A stretch of 64,000 bases of DNA from Amphiura filiformis (taxonomy: Eukaryota; Echinodermata; Ophiuroidea; Amphilepidida; Amphiuridae). The notes below the pieces were generated by a model. The model had not been told where the DNA came from. It saw only the letters and a program-made list of their open reading frames with translations, and did no database searches. Shown here one piece after another: positions 45,520 through 56,074 of this stretch; position 1 is the stretch's first letter; each line of letters opens with the position of its first letter. The stretch spans positions 59,337,991-59,401,990 of the forward strand of contig NC_092636.1 in assembly GCF_039555335.1 (NCBI RefSeq). Direction: 5' to 3'. A program made the position numbers and the translations under genes.

Positions 45520-45730
45520 TTGAGTTATAGAGGTTGTGCATGAAATTATTGATTGGCTCCAAACAAAGGATTTGAACCGGTGTCCTTCACCGAAATCATG
45601 GCACGGTGCAGTCCATTCAATCAAATATTGTCATCAACTTGTATTTGATCGTAGTGTATTTGTTATGCGTGTGAGACGACCTCTCGCAGTAGATTGCAAA
45701 CATGCTTTTGTTGAATGCATTTGAGTAGAC
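45520..45730 (-). repeat. tRNA-derived SINE-like repeat, copy 2
   Basis: Closest relative of 38090-38310, from GTGCATGAAATTATTGATTG to GCTTTTGTTGAATGCATTTG, with the B box on the minus strand. Confidence 0.65.
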
Positions 45731-46079
45731 CTTGTGAATTAGTAAAAGGATCAAAGAAAAAAGGGTGGCATCACTGATCAATATGCAAGATTACAATGTT
45801 CAAACACCCCTTACTGTAAATAGATTATCCCATCAAAAGTTTCAAGTCATTAGGAATATTCGGCTGGACCCAGATATCTTGCTGTAAATCGGTCAAAATT
45901 GAATAAAAGTAGACAAGGAAGAATATTTTTTCATCGCTTTACTAATAATTTCTGTTAGGTCTGACCGTGTTTAGCAACTTTTCTTTCATGCCTTTTTGCC
46001 AAAGTAAAAACTTCTCGAAATATATCCTAAAAACCGGGTGTCTAAGTTATTTGGACAGACAAATAGTATCAGCAATCAG

Positions 46080-47570
46080 TAAACCTCAGATGCAAAAGTA
46101 ATAATTTAATAGCGAGGGTGGTCTAAAGGAAAAGATCGCCAATATAGGCCTACCTTTCGGCACTGCCATATTTCAATGGTCATGATGGTTCGATTTCGTG
46201 ATGGCCTATACTATTAACACTTACCCTATTCCGGAGACCACGACCAACCTGCTTCGGCCAACCTTTAATGGGTAATGCCATATTTTAGTTTATCATGCAG
46301 CAAATAAGCCGACACATTGTGTAAATTACATTCCAGTGTAAACACATTGAACAAAACCGTTATAAACACGAGACTGTAATATTTAAAACTAGTGTGTCAG
46401 CTTACGTCTCGAACAGGACTTGACGCACGCTTTTGAGCTGCGCGCGCTCACATTTGGAAGCGTAATCCGCGACAATGCGTGACACTTTCAAATTGCGCGA
46501 CTGCATGGTAGGGTGATCGGAGACCCAAAAAGTAGTTTAAATACTCGGTTTATCACTTTATTGTCACTCCAGCTTGAAACAAAATCAAAATACCGGTAAT
46601 AACAATAATATCTCTATTTATAATGCCAAACAAAATAAAGTTAGTTAGTTGACGAGAAGTTGAATCTGTCCCCATTTCCATTGTACAAAAAACAGTGCTT
46701 TAATCTTGAACTGGAACACATAAAATATCCTGTAGGCCATAGGCCTATTTAATGTTTTTATTTACGTTTATTTTCATTATTATCCATGCTTTAAATTTAT
46801 TTGTTAGGATAGCTTTGAGAATTAAACGTATGCTGAAACTTTGGATATTGCTCTAAATTGCTCTTCCATCGTCAGCTGAATTGTCTTGACTTATTAAAAG
46901 GTTAGCAACATTTTAAACGGTTGTGATTTGGTTGTTCACAGCATTCATGATCTTGCGAATGGTAATGAGCTTTGGCAAAAATTACATCGACCATTTCGAC
47001 CATTTCATAGCGAGCGTGTGGAAGAATTCAAATATCACAAATATGCTTTTGTATGTCCTGTGGTTCTTGAGTTATGTTGTAAACATGGTAAAGAGGGCTG
47101 AAACAACAACACTTTTGTATAAACTTGAAATTATGTTATTTTTCCTGTTGATGCTGATGATGATGCTGCTGATACTTTTTATTATATTCTTTACTCTTTC
47201 CTCTTTCGTTTGACACCACTCCAGGCGTATAGATGAAAGATGAGTCTCAGGGGGTCATACCTTCTTGGCATTTAGAGATATATATAAAAAGGACCCAAAT
47301 CTTATGAGGATGTTACCCCCGGTGTGGAAATTATTTTTTATTCTTTAGGGCCTACTTTTTTCCTCAATAGTTCATAGTTCATAGTTTCATTTCTTCTCAT
47401 TGCATCACTACGCAGAGCGTGATGAGCATGATGAGTGTAATGCCCATTTGACACTATTCGGAGGGTATACGAGATGGAATTTCGAGATATGAAAAGGATA
47501 GGATGAGCGTCACCACCAGATGCATGGGGAAGTAAACGTTCTCTACTTTTTTCTCTTTCATGTACTTAGA
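46080..47570. other. Intergenic, nothing recognised
   Basis: The hydrophobic frame at 46923-47213 has no supporting splice sites or family resemblance. 47220-47460 contains GATGAGCATGATGAGTG short repeats. Confidence 0.4.
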
Positions 47571-47573
47571 CTG

Positions 47574-48032
47574 GCCCCCAGTCTCGGTTCGGTTCCATCT
47601 CTGGATAATGTAACAATAAATAATTACGTAATGCCCTATGAAAAAAAATGCCAACTCCCCCCTTATTTTCTTCAATGCCAAAACCCATTCCTCTTCATCC
47701 ACAAATCGACGCCACTAATTACACCCACCACAGTCAACCATGCAGCAATATAGAAATATACTCGTATTATAAGTGAACGCGAAAGTCCATTGAGCGCTGA
47801 TTGCCCCCAGTCTCGGTTCGGTTCCATCTCTGGATAATGTAACAATAAATAATTACGTAATGCCCTATGAAAAAAAATGCCAACTCCCCCCTTATTTTCT
47901 TCAATGCCAAAAACCCATTCCTCTTCATCCACAAATCGACGCCACTAATTACACCCACCACAGTCAACCATGCAGCAATATAGAAATATACTCGTATTAT
48001 AAGTGAACGCGAAAGTCCATTGAGCGCTGATT
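47574..48032. repeat. Recent tandem duplication, 229-bp unit
   Basis: GCCCCCAGTCTCGGTTCGGT starts at 47574 and 47803. The copies are essentially identical, apart from one extra A in an A-run near 47910. Confidence 0.95.
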
Positions 48033-48158
48033 TGATTTTTAATGCTATGTAATCTACATTACCAGTCGTTCTCCACGGACCCGAGGGAGGGTTGGGTTGA
48101 TTTTTAATGCTATGTAATCTACATTACCAGTCGTTCTCCACGGACCCGAGGGAGGGTC
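48033..48158. repeat. Tandem duplication, about 64-bp unit
   Basis: TTGATTTTTAATGCTATGTA..GACCCGAGGGAGGGT occurs twice in a row. Both units are identical or nearly so. Confidence 0.9.
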
Positions 48159-48332
48159 TATCATGTACTCGGTGGGGCATACCTTCTTGGCATTTCGAGA
48201 TTTGTCCATAAAGATTGCAGTAAGAAAGCAAGTAAGGAAGTAAGGAAGAAAGACTAGCTGAGACCATTTAATGGTTCAGCAAAAATCCGTACGCATTTTC
48301 ATTTCAACAAAAATTCAATGATGTGAGAAATT

Positions 48333-49980
48333 ACAGCCTGCCCTAATAAGCCTGTCTTAAAAAAATTGTGCAAGTAAAAAGCGCCCTCTAGGGGAAAGTG
48401 GGGTAATGCCGGACTGTGGGGAATCCCGGACACGTCGATTGCAGCTAAACGGAGAAGGGTGGCACTATTATACTACCTTAGGGTATTAGCTACCTCAAGG
48501 TGTACCTCACGTGTACTACTACCAGCGCTTTGGGTCTCGTCTTTCTTTGTGAAAATTACGAAAAAACAGAAATTGTCATTTTTGACTTTTTATCTGAACA
48601 GTGATTTATTAGCTGGGTGACAGTTAAAGCGACAAGGGACACAGATTAAGTATGGCTGAAAATTATGTTTGATACTTGATTGTTAGCTGGATGTATGAAT
48701 TCTGGTATCTTAAAAATGGATTAGTAGAACAAGCACTGAAAAAATAAATCGAGACCGTGAGGGGTAATCCCGGACACACATGCGTCTCTATACAGATGGG
48801 GTAATGCCGGACACTTGTTATTTCGAAAATATAGACAACAACAACAGCCCCCATAGTTGCATGCTTGAGGTAACAGAAGTACCTAATACATTCAGGGGAT
48901 TATCATCCTACTCCACTTTCCCTCTTAGCAACAATCATGTGTCCGGGATTACCCCGTGTCCGGCATTACCCCATCATTTTTTTCCATTTTGTTTTTTAAT
49001 TATAACTTATTAACTATAGATGTTGAGTTATTAAAAACTGGTTACTAGTTAGAACATTACTCCTACTTTGCATTGATATGATTTTCACTGATGAACTTTA
49101 TTTAATCTTGTACCTGTGTAGCCTTAACGAAAGGTGCCCGGGATTACCCCACTTTCCCCTATGGCAATTAGAAAATACCATTGTGACATGATGCTTACAT
49201 CAACGTCAAGGACACAGTCTTAGATCTGAAATGCCGTTTGTTCTACTCAATTTGCTTGTTTTAATCTCGAGATATGTTTAGTTAACAACGAAAGGGTAAA
49301 ATCACAATTGTGCCACTTTTACTAGTTACTATATAGGGAAGAGGGCTAGGCTGTATGTAAATCAATGATAGCTGATGTTGACAATGCGTCTAATGCATTC
49401 CCCCTTCGGGGCTTGTGCATTAGACGCACCAACATCAGCGCGCGTGCATTATTTTGTGTAATTTCTCTCCCAACATTTCTTGAGTGACAAAGAAAACAGT
49501 AGGCCTACATGTATTTACCATGATAAAATCATTGACATGCACATGTATTTAATTTTACAGCAGAATGTGAAATATCTTTTTATATTTTAATCTTGTTTTA
49601 AGTGGAAAAAGAGAATTATATAATACCTGTATCATGATAAAACAGTACAAACAGTCAAGACATTTTTTATGTTGTGTAATTGGTGCATTCTTTTGATTTC
49701 ACGAAGAAACTCTTACTTGATAAACTTGATGGTATCATTGATTTACATGTACAGCCCCTCTTCCATAGTATTTGTAAAAGTGGCACAATTATGATTTTAC
49801 CCTTTTGTAGTTAACTAAACATATCTCGAGATTAAAATTAGCAAATTGAACAGAACAAACGGCATTTGAGAGTTGCGACTACGCCATTGACGTTCATATA
49901 AGCATCATGCCACAACGGTATTTTCTGGTTGTCAAAGAGGGCGCTTTTCACTTGCACAATTTTTTTTGAGACAGGCTGTA
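48333..49980. mobile_element. Foldback element with about 250-bp arms, interrupted
   Basis: AGCCTGTCTT..AATTGTGCAAGT..AAGCGCCCTC (left) pairs with GAGGGCGCTTTTCACTTGCA..AGACAGGCTGTA (right). The AACTAAACATATCTCGAGAT block and the GTCTAATGC motif are also mirrored. The left arm is split by the TA-flanked MITE at 48391-49159. A solitary arm lies at 5500-5815. Confidence 0.85.
48391..49159. mobile_element. TA-flanked MITE, GGGGAAAGTGGGGTAATGCC ends
   Basis: Inverted termini GGGGAAAGTGGGGTAATGCC and ..GGATTACCCCACTTTCCCC, flanked by TA (48389-48390, 49160-49161). Removing it restores the foldback arm (CGCCCTC-TA-TGGCAATTAG). The interior reiterates GTAATnCCGGACAC near both ends. Confidence 0.9.
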
Positions 49981-50601
49981 CTTGCATTGACTCACAAAAA
50001 CCAATATTCAGGCTTATTATGATCATGACCGGCTGATAACAATGCATCTGTACATGTACATGTTCAATGCTTCATCCTATGAAACTGAACATGCTGAACG
50101 GCAGTTGACTGACACGGTAGGCCGGTCATGAGACCTTTGCAAATAATTGTCTGGAGATATTTGTACAATTCACCCTGGCAATTCACATTCAAAACTTTAA
50201 AAATATTGAAAATCAAATTAATGCCTGAAAATAAAAAGGCATCGTTATTTTGCTAATGAGTGGCATGAACTATCATGACTCTACAGAGAGTGCAACAGAT
50301 ATTAAAATACAACGGCAATGATAGCAAAATGGTAAATGGCTGACAGTGCTACGTATCAGGCAGAGTCAGGTGAGTGAGTCATGTCGGAAAAAACGTTTTA
50401 TTTAAAAATAACTTGTTACGTGTGAGGTTTAAACATGTTTAAGGTACGAAACGGTGGTATTTCCCAGTTCGAAATTATTAAAGCAATAATATATTTCACA
50501 ATTATTTAAACATCATTTGTAATGAGACTGGAGTAGGCCCTACGTCGCGGAGATATCGAGGAAGGCTACTATTGCTCAGTCATTGCCTTTATTTCGAGAG
50601 A

Positions 50602-50930
50602 TTTGTGGCGCATTAATTGTCATTTCTTTTCGAATCATTTCCAATAATGCATACCAATTGTTGTACATTTAATCGGTAAGTGGGGTGTTTTATTATTTAC
50701 ATTGTAGGGCCTACATGTAAGAGCCTACTTAAATTGCCATTAACAAAATGCATATACTAATAATTTGTGGCGCATTAATTGTCATTAGGCCTTTATATAT
50801 TTCTTTTCGAACCATTTCCAATAATGCATGCCAATTGTTGTACATTTAATCGGTAAGTGGGGTGTTTTATTATTTACATTGCAGGGCCTACATGTAAGAG
50901 CCTACTAAAATATATGTACTAATAATCCTT
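50602..50930. repeat. Tandem duplication, 162-bp unit
   Basis: TTTGTGGCGCATTAATTGTC..GGTAAGTGGGGTGTTTTATT..GGGCCTACATGTAAGAGCCT occurs at 50602 and 50764, diverged by a few substitutions and an inserted TAGGCCTTTATA. Confidence 0.9.
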
Positions 50931-51156
50931 ACAAATTTCATCATGTTCATGAGTGTTTGTTCGTATACATATAAAGACCAGACTGATGTAAGATGTAAAT
51001 ATAAAGCTATAGACTATTATTGACGCGACGTAGGCCTATCGTGTGGCAAAGAGGGATGCTTCCCCAGTTTGACATCTTGCCTTACCACCACACCCCTACG
51101 CCACTTAAGAAAAAAAATAATTTCCGTGTATTATATTTAGAATAGTATTGTTGAAA

Positions 51157-51309
51157 ATGTTCATAATATCGATTTTTTTTCTTGTATTTCTGTTCGATTT
51201 TAGGTTTCTTCAGTTAGGCCTACTGGTAACCGCAGTTATATGTTCATTCACAATAGGAACACCAGTAGAACCCAATGCACGTGATGATTCCACGTCACAA
51301 GTATCAGAG
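51157..51309 (+). CDS. TNF-receptor-like protein, exon 1 (signal peptide)
   Basis: ATG at 51157 opens MFIISIFFLVFLFDFRFLQL and LVTAVICSF, a hydrophobic leader, and ends QVSE|GTGAGT in phase 0. Alternatively a strong pyrimidine tract with AG at 51202-51203 (GTTCGATTTTAG|GTTTCTTC) makes an acceptor, so the leader may begin at FLQLGLLVTAV with the ATG in an unseen upstream exon. With the 51157 start the four exons give 780 coding bases (259 residues). The product would be a single-pass cell-surface receptor. Confidence 0.6.
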
Positions 51310-51647
51310 GTGAGTGAGACATGTCATATGCAATTAGCGTATAAAGAACACCCACAACCACACCCACCTCACCCCTCACAAACACACCCGCCAACCCCAC
51401 GCATATTTCATATGCCTATCTTAGCCACAAAATGGTCCAAATTTGACCACAATTTAGGGGTAAGGTGCATGGTTCATAGTTGACTACTTACAAGGATTTC
51501 AGGAGTTGAAATGATCTTTTTGGGGTCATTTTTGGAAAAACATCGATCCATTCAGCGGGTTGTATAATCAATTTCGTCATGCACTGTTATTTCTAGTGGG
51601 CCTTTTTGCTTGAGTCTGGTCTCAACAGGACCCAAGCATGTCCCAAA

Positions 51648-51758
51648 AACAAACAAACAAATAAATAATTAAAATAAATAAATAAACAAACAAACAAACA
51701 AACAAACAAACAAACAAATAAACAAACAAACAAACAAACAAACAAACAAACAAACAAA

Positions 51759-51833
<75 letters not shown>

Positions 51834-51844
51834 ACAAACAAACA
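51648..51844. repeat. (AAAC)n/(AAAT)n microsatellite
   Basis: Almost 200 bases of AAAC and AAAT tetranucleotides. A shorter GTTTGTTTGTTT run at 52478-52493 marks the mirror position in the other arm. The long reading frames on the minus strand here are artefacts of it. Confidence 0.95.
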
Positions 51845-51854
51845 CACGTGCATG

Positions 51855-52020
51855 GCAGTTTGTAACGGAATAGTAGGTTTCTTCATGGTAGGCAGTAGAC
51901 CTACATTGGGCATTCTAGGCATCGTCTTTGACTCTTCTCGCATAATAGGTTTCTCACGTGACTGCACTCTCCAGGACAACCTTCCCATTGAGAATGGAAG
52001 AGTTGCTGCTGCTGCTGGTT
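51855..52020 (-). pseudogene. Reverse-oriented copy of the TNFR cysteine-rich exon
   Basis: The minus strand reads LFHSQWEGCPGECSHVRNLL, then CEKSQRRCLECPM and a stop. It follows the functional exon closely, but with small insertions and the stop before the last cysteines. It lies in intron 1 and is therefore antisense to the gene. Confidence 0.85.
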
Positions 52021-52275
52021 TTACAAAATTATGTCAATGTTACTCAAAGTAATCAATGCACAAGAACACATCCTACGCACTCCGCACATTTTCTGTTTTA
52101 CAGCTGAACTCTGACCTGTCAGAATCTTGTTTTGTGCAAATTTAAATATTATAATCTCATCAATTAATTATTTAAATTATTTTGATAATAACAATTAACA
52201 TAATAATGAATGAATGATTAATAATTAAACCAATTATTATTCAATAATATTTTATTCATTATTGCCCTTTTGCAG

Positions 52276-52450
52276 GAGACTTCCCAGCAGCAGCAACAAC
52301 TCTTCCATTCTCAATGGGAAGGTTGTCCTGGAGAGTGCAGTCACGTGACGAACCTATTCTGCAGTCAAAGACGATGCCTAGAATGCCAAATGTACTGCCT
52401 ACCTGAAGAAACCTACTATTCCGTCACAAACTGCCAAACTAATTGCCCTG
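52276..52450 (+). CDS. TNF-receptor-like protein, exon 2 (cysteine-rich domain)
   Basis: Acceptor CCCTTTTGCAG|GAG and donor CCCTG|GTAAAT. It encodes one eight-cysteine domain: EGCPGECSHVTNLFCSQRRC, LECQMYCLPEETYYSVTNCQ, TNCP. The CxxCxxxC..CxxxC half is laid out as in the single cysteine-rich domain of BCMA and in TACI domains, which bind BAFF/APRIL-type ligands. Enters in phase 0, leaves in phase 1. Ligand identity is inference. Confidence 0.75.
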
Positions 52451-52560
52451 GTAAATCCCTTCATGCGTGTTTATATGTTTGTTTGTTTGTTTATTGAGAC
52501 ATGGTTGGGTCCTGGTGGGACCAGACTCAAGCAAAACGCCCCGCTAGAAATAAAAGTCTA

Positions 52561-53490
52561 TAACATGCTGGCCTAGAAAGAAACAACTGAAGAGTGGAAA
52601 AAGGGAGTTAAATCTCTGCCGCACAGACATAAATATGAATTCCTTCGTAGGCCCAGGCCTACTGTTTAATTACGCACACATTCAGTAAACGCCTTAATTT
52701 GGGTATATAGAAATGTAAATTTGCCAAAACATGTTATTTGCGTGCAACTTTCACTTCAATAGGCCTACATGACAGGCCGAACTAATCGTCACTGGACAAA
52801 TGTTTTTCTTTAGCTATTTAAGCTAATTGTTTGAATAGCTGACAGTTTACAAAGTAACGTATAGAGAATGTATAGTGGCGTAAGTCAATATGCAATAATA
52901 ATTCTGATAGTAATGTACTCTTTCCTGGCTCCGATTCTCCTTGGTTGCACAATACACTTCCCCGGGAAACTTCCACAGACGCATTTTGCAAAGGCTGAGC
53001 TCTATTGCGAAATTATCACATGGTCAATTGTTTATACAGTGATATATTCTTCCCAGTTGTAATATATGTTTACTTATTTATTTCCGGGTTTAACTGAATG
53101 GTTATGATGATCCAGTTCCATAATATCATGGAGGTCATTTAATTGTTATTCTTCAATTTACGATTAAGATACACAAAATATTTTCTGCTTGATATGCTTG
53201 TTATTTTGTATTATTTGCAAATATAAATCGGGATGCTAAAATGATATAGCAATTTTGAATGTCAATCAATCAGCTTTAACAACAACATTATTTCCCTTCA
53301 AACAATTGTTAAAAATAAATGTTAATGTAAGTAAGTACATGTAGGTAGGTAGGCTAATATAGATTTCCGGTCACCATTCAAAACCAAAACTTTATCAGTA
53401 GTAAAATTGAATTCAAATTGATACATATTCGGAACCATTAGATCTTTTTTGCTTGCTGGGTTCGTCCATGGTTATCAAATATTTAGTACA
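52561..53490. other. TNFR-like gene intron 2, 5' part
   Basis: AT-rich. A 65-codon frame at 52868 with a hydrophobic segment was judged spurious. No element ends recognised. Confidence 0.4.
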
Positions 53491-53501
53491 TTTCAGGGGT
53501 G

Positions 53502-53854
53502 CAGGGCCGGATTTACCTTTTTTGGGGCCCTGGGCCAGGCCAAAATTTGGAGGCCCCAAACGCACCGTGAGGAAGACATGTGCACTCAAGTGGCCAAGTG
53601 TTTAGATTTTACTAGGACGTTTGCGCGCGAAAAATTTCAATCTTAGACTATTTTAGCTCAAATTGAAGCTGAATTTTGCTATATAATGGGCCAGTGCGTG
53701 CGGAAGCGCGCAAAATTTTACAATTTTTGTACCCTATTTTGGCTGTTTTTCAGCTAAAATGGAAGATGCACACTGCACAGGGCAATTTTGGGGGCCCCCA
53801 ATATTTGGGGCCCTGGGCCCGGGCCCATCTGGCCCTATGGTAAATCCGGCCATG
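53502..53854. mobile_element. hAT MITE, CAGGGCCGGATTTACC ends, 8-bp TSD
   Basis: CAGGGGTG at 53494-53501 and 53855-53862 flanks left end CAGGGCCGGATTTACC and right end GGTAAATCCGGCCATG. GGGGCCCTGGGCC blocks follow inside each end. The 8-bp TSD and CAGGG terminus are standard for hAT. Lies in intron 2 of the TNFR-like gene. Confidence 0.9.
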
Positions 53855-54117
53855 CAGGGGTGTAGCCTACCCTTTACACGCACCATTATCCTAAGGGTGA
53901 AACAAGTTAATTATTCTTGAATTAATGAGTACAAGTCAGGCACTAAAGTGTCAAACATGCTCATGAGTCAGGACCCAATACTTTAACTCAAATTTATTGG
54001 TAAACAAAATTTCAAACTCCACCACAGTTTAAGGTCACATTTTGGAGATGGAGGTTAAACTGGACACGATTTGGCTGCTATTGAGATGGTGTATTTCTTT
54101 CTGATGTTTCGTTTCAG

Positions 54118-54471
54118 CTTATTTTGCATCACTGCAGACAACCGAACCTCTCAAAGAAGAAACGCATTCTGTATCTGATGCCAGAACAAAAAACATGACA
54201 GATGTGACAGAACCGCCTTCAATCACAAAGCAGATCAGAAGAACAGAGGCCCTGGTTGTCCCAAGTACTGAGCGTCTTATTGGAACACCTCGTCTGCAAC
54301 ATGGCCCTGCATGGATCATAGCTGTAGTTATTGCCTTTGTGGTGTTCATATTGGGTTTGGCGATTTGCTATCGAGGAACAAGAAAATTACAGGAGGAGGA
54401 TAAATGTGAACATGAACAAACAGCGAAGTTGGCACACCAGAAAAATACGCTTAATAGAATCAAAAACTTAG
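54118..54471 (+). CDS. TNF-receptor-like protein, exon 3 (stalk, transmembrane, tail)
   Basis: Acceptor TTTCGTTTCAG|CTTATT; CT completes the Ala codon begun in exon 2 (NCP-A-YFAS). A Thr/Ser-rich stalk of about 60 residues, with possible N-glycosylation at NMT, precedes the helix PAWIIAVVIAFVVFILGLAI. This is followed by CYRGTRK, a basic stop-transfer, and a charged cytosolic region. Donor CTTAG|GTGGGT, phase 1. No death domain. Confidence 0.75.
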
Positions 54472-54776
54472 GTGGGTATACGTGTGAGAAAGCGTAAGAA
54501 AAGGAAATGGTAAATAAAAATAAATAATCAGGCACACAATCAATTAATCAATTGATATAATTATATATCATAGAAACAAATAAACAAAAACATTTCAAGC
54601 ATTTCATACAAGAGTTTCTTTTTCACCGTTGTTTATACTGAGATATAGCTCTAGATCATAGAACATTTACCTCGCTATGTGGTACAGGAGGGTTAAACAT
54701 GTTAAAATGGGCGTATACAAATCACGTAGGCCCTATGCCGTTTCGTGGCTTATTCTTATGTGTAAAAAAAAAATTA

Positions 54777-54866
54777 GGGGTTCATTCATATGTTTTCATG
54801 ACTAAACGATTGTTTATGCCCGAGGGCATAAACAACGTTTAGTCATGAAAATATATGAATGAACCC
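54777..54866. repeat. Inverted repeat around GCCCGAGGGC
   Basis: GGGGTTCATTCATAT..TTTCATGACTAAACG..TTGTTTATGCCC is mirrored by GGGCATAAACAACGTTTAGTC..ATATGAATGAACCCC. Related GGGCATAAACGTTGTTTATG and CGTATGTATGAACGG motifs at 56260-56335 may mark the far end of a larger element (54777-56335) that encloses the TTAA element. Confidence 0.75.
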
Positions 54867-54967
54867 CGTTCATACATACGTAACATTCTGCGTGCTGTTA
54901 TTTTCCTCCACAACTAAAAAATATTGTCATTTTAGACTAAAAACTACCAATTTCTTATCCTTTTTAA

Positions 54968-56074
54968 GGTGGCTGTGTACTCTCAGACATGCATGTAGTA
55001 AAAGTGCAATAACTTTGTAATTATTCGCGCAAAACATATAAAAGTATACATTTTTATGAAGGCAAGACATCAATAAATCTTAATATAAATACAGATTTGG
55101 GGTAAAAACAACAATTTTGAAGAAAATCAAAAAAAAGTGAGTTTTTGGCAATATTTATTAGGTACATCATAACAAAAAACACTCTTTCCAAAATATTTTA
55201 TTTTGTTTTAGCTCAATCTTGAGGCTCCATTCCAAAAACGGTTTTTTATTTTTTTGATATTGGCCTTAATTTTTGAGATATTGACCATATAAGGCATCAA
55301 AATGAACTTTTTAAAATTCAAAAACGCCTATTTGCACAAAATGATGCCCAAAATCGGAAATAGACCAACATATAAAAAATGAGAAAACCGTTTCTTGAGT
55401 CGATCATGCTTTTTACGATGATCATATTTGCTTACCTATAGATGCTGTATTTATTGAGTTATCGTGTACCTAAATCGTCATTTTACCGAGAAAATGAACA
55501 TTGAAATAATGGCCGTTGAAGTTTAAAGTGGTCACATTTTGCACTTTCAACGAATCTCACAGGAGAATGCGACAGTTTTCGTTTTTGAAACTTATATTAC
55601 GTAAACATCGGGTAAATCCACAGCCCCTTGAGAAGTTTGAGCGAAATCCATTCATAACTTGGTATTTAAATCGGGGGAAAGAACTTGAAAAAACCCACAT
55701 TTTATCAGCTAAAACGGAGCCATTTGACCACTAGGTTTTTGTGAAATCAGTGCTTCCGTGGTGTTTCCATAAGATGCGCCGCGCAAGCAGATAAGCGTCG
55801 CGTATACGTCGCGTATTTGTGCGTTAACAAATTGCGCGATACGCAATGCGATGAGTTGTTGCGCGCGTGTACCTTGCTGGTACAACAAAGATTTTCTTTC
55901 CTTTTCAATTTCAAACACGAGTGGAATAGTGAAATAAAATCCTTAAAATATTTCAGTTGGAGTTTACAAATCTGGATTTTCATTCCTTGTATTTATAAAA
56001 AACATAACAAGGTACAAACATATCATAAAAACTCAATTTTGAGAAAGAAACAATGGCTAGAGTACACAGCCGCG
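54968..56074. mobile_element. TTAA-flanked 1.1-kb element
   Basis: TTAA at 54964-54967 and 56075-56078. Termini GGTGGCTGTGTACTCT and AGAGTACACAGCCGCG are inverted copies. No transposase; non-autonomous piggyBac/Kolobok-type. In intron 3 of the TNFR-like gene. Confidence 0.75.

Larger units (their letters stand above)
36790..46070. repeat. Giant imperfect palindrome, 9.3 kb
   Basis: Matching inverted blocks from outside to centre: 36790-36905 with 45955-46070 (CTGTCC..TAACTTAGACACCC); 37378 with 45470 (GAGCGTGTTTATAGTG); 37634 with 45186; 37843-37865 with about 44375 (CATAGGGCCTGCACTTTGGC); 38500-39110 with 43130-43945; 39697-40470 with 40850-41680. The centre is near 40660. Arms differ by insertions (39120-39690; 41690-43120). 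No coding gene. Confidence 0.8.
51588..52560. repeat. Inverted duplication spanning the TNFR cysteine-rich exon
   Basis: Outer arms: TTTGCTTGAGTCTGGTCTCA..GGACCCAAGCATGTC (51607-51642) mirrored by GAGACATGGTTGGGTCC..CAGACTCAAGCAAAA (52496-52535). Inner arms: 51855-52020 is the reverse complement of 52276-52435. The right inner arm is the functional exon. The loop 52025-52270 is AT-rich. Confidence 0.85.

Noticed and set aside
46923-47213. 96-codon hydrophobic frame
   Set aside because: Starts at a non-ATG codon, is AT-driven, and has no splice partner or family resemblance.
47454-47967. Repeated MDEEEWV..ALKKIRGELAFF frames
   Set aside because: Antisense readings of the 229-bp tandem duplication, frameshifted between copies by a one-base difference.
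51593-51988. Long minus-strand frame rich in LFIYLFIYLF/CLFVCLFV
   Set aside because: It is the translation of the AAAC/AAAT microsatellite plus an out-of-frame reading of the inverted CRD copy.
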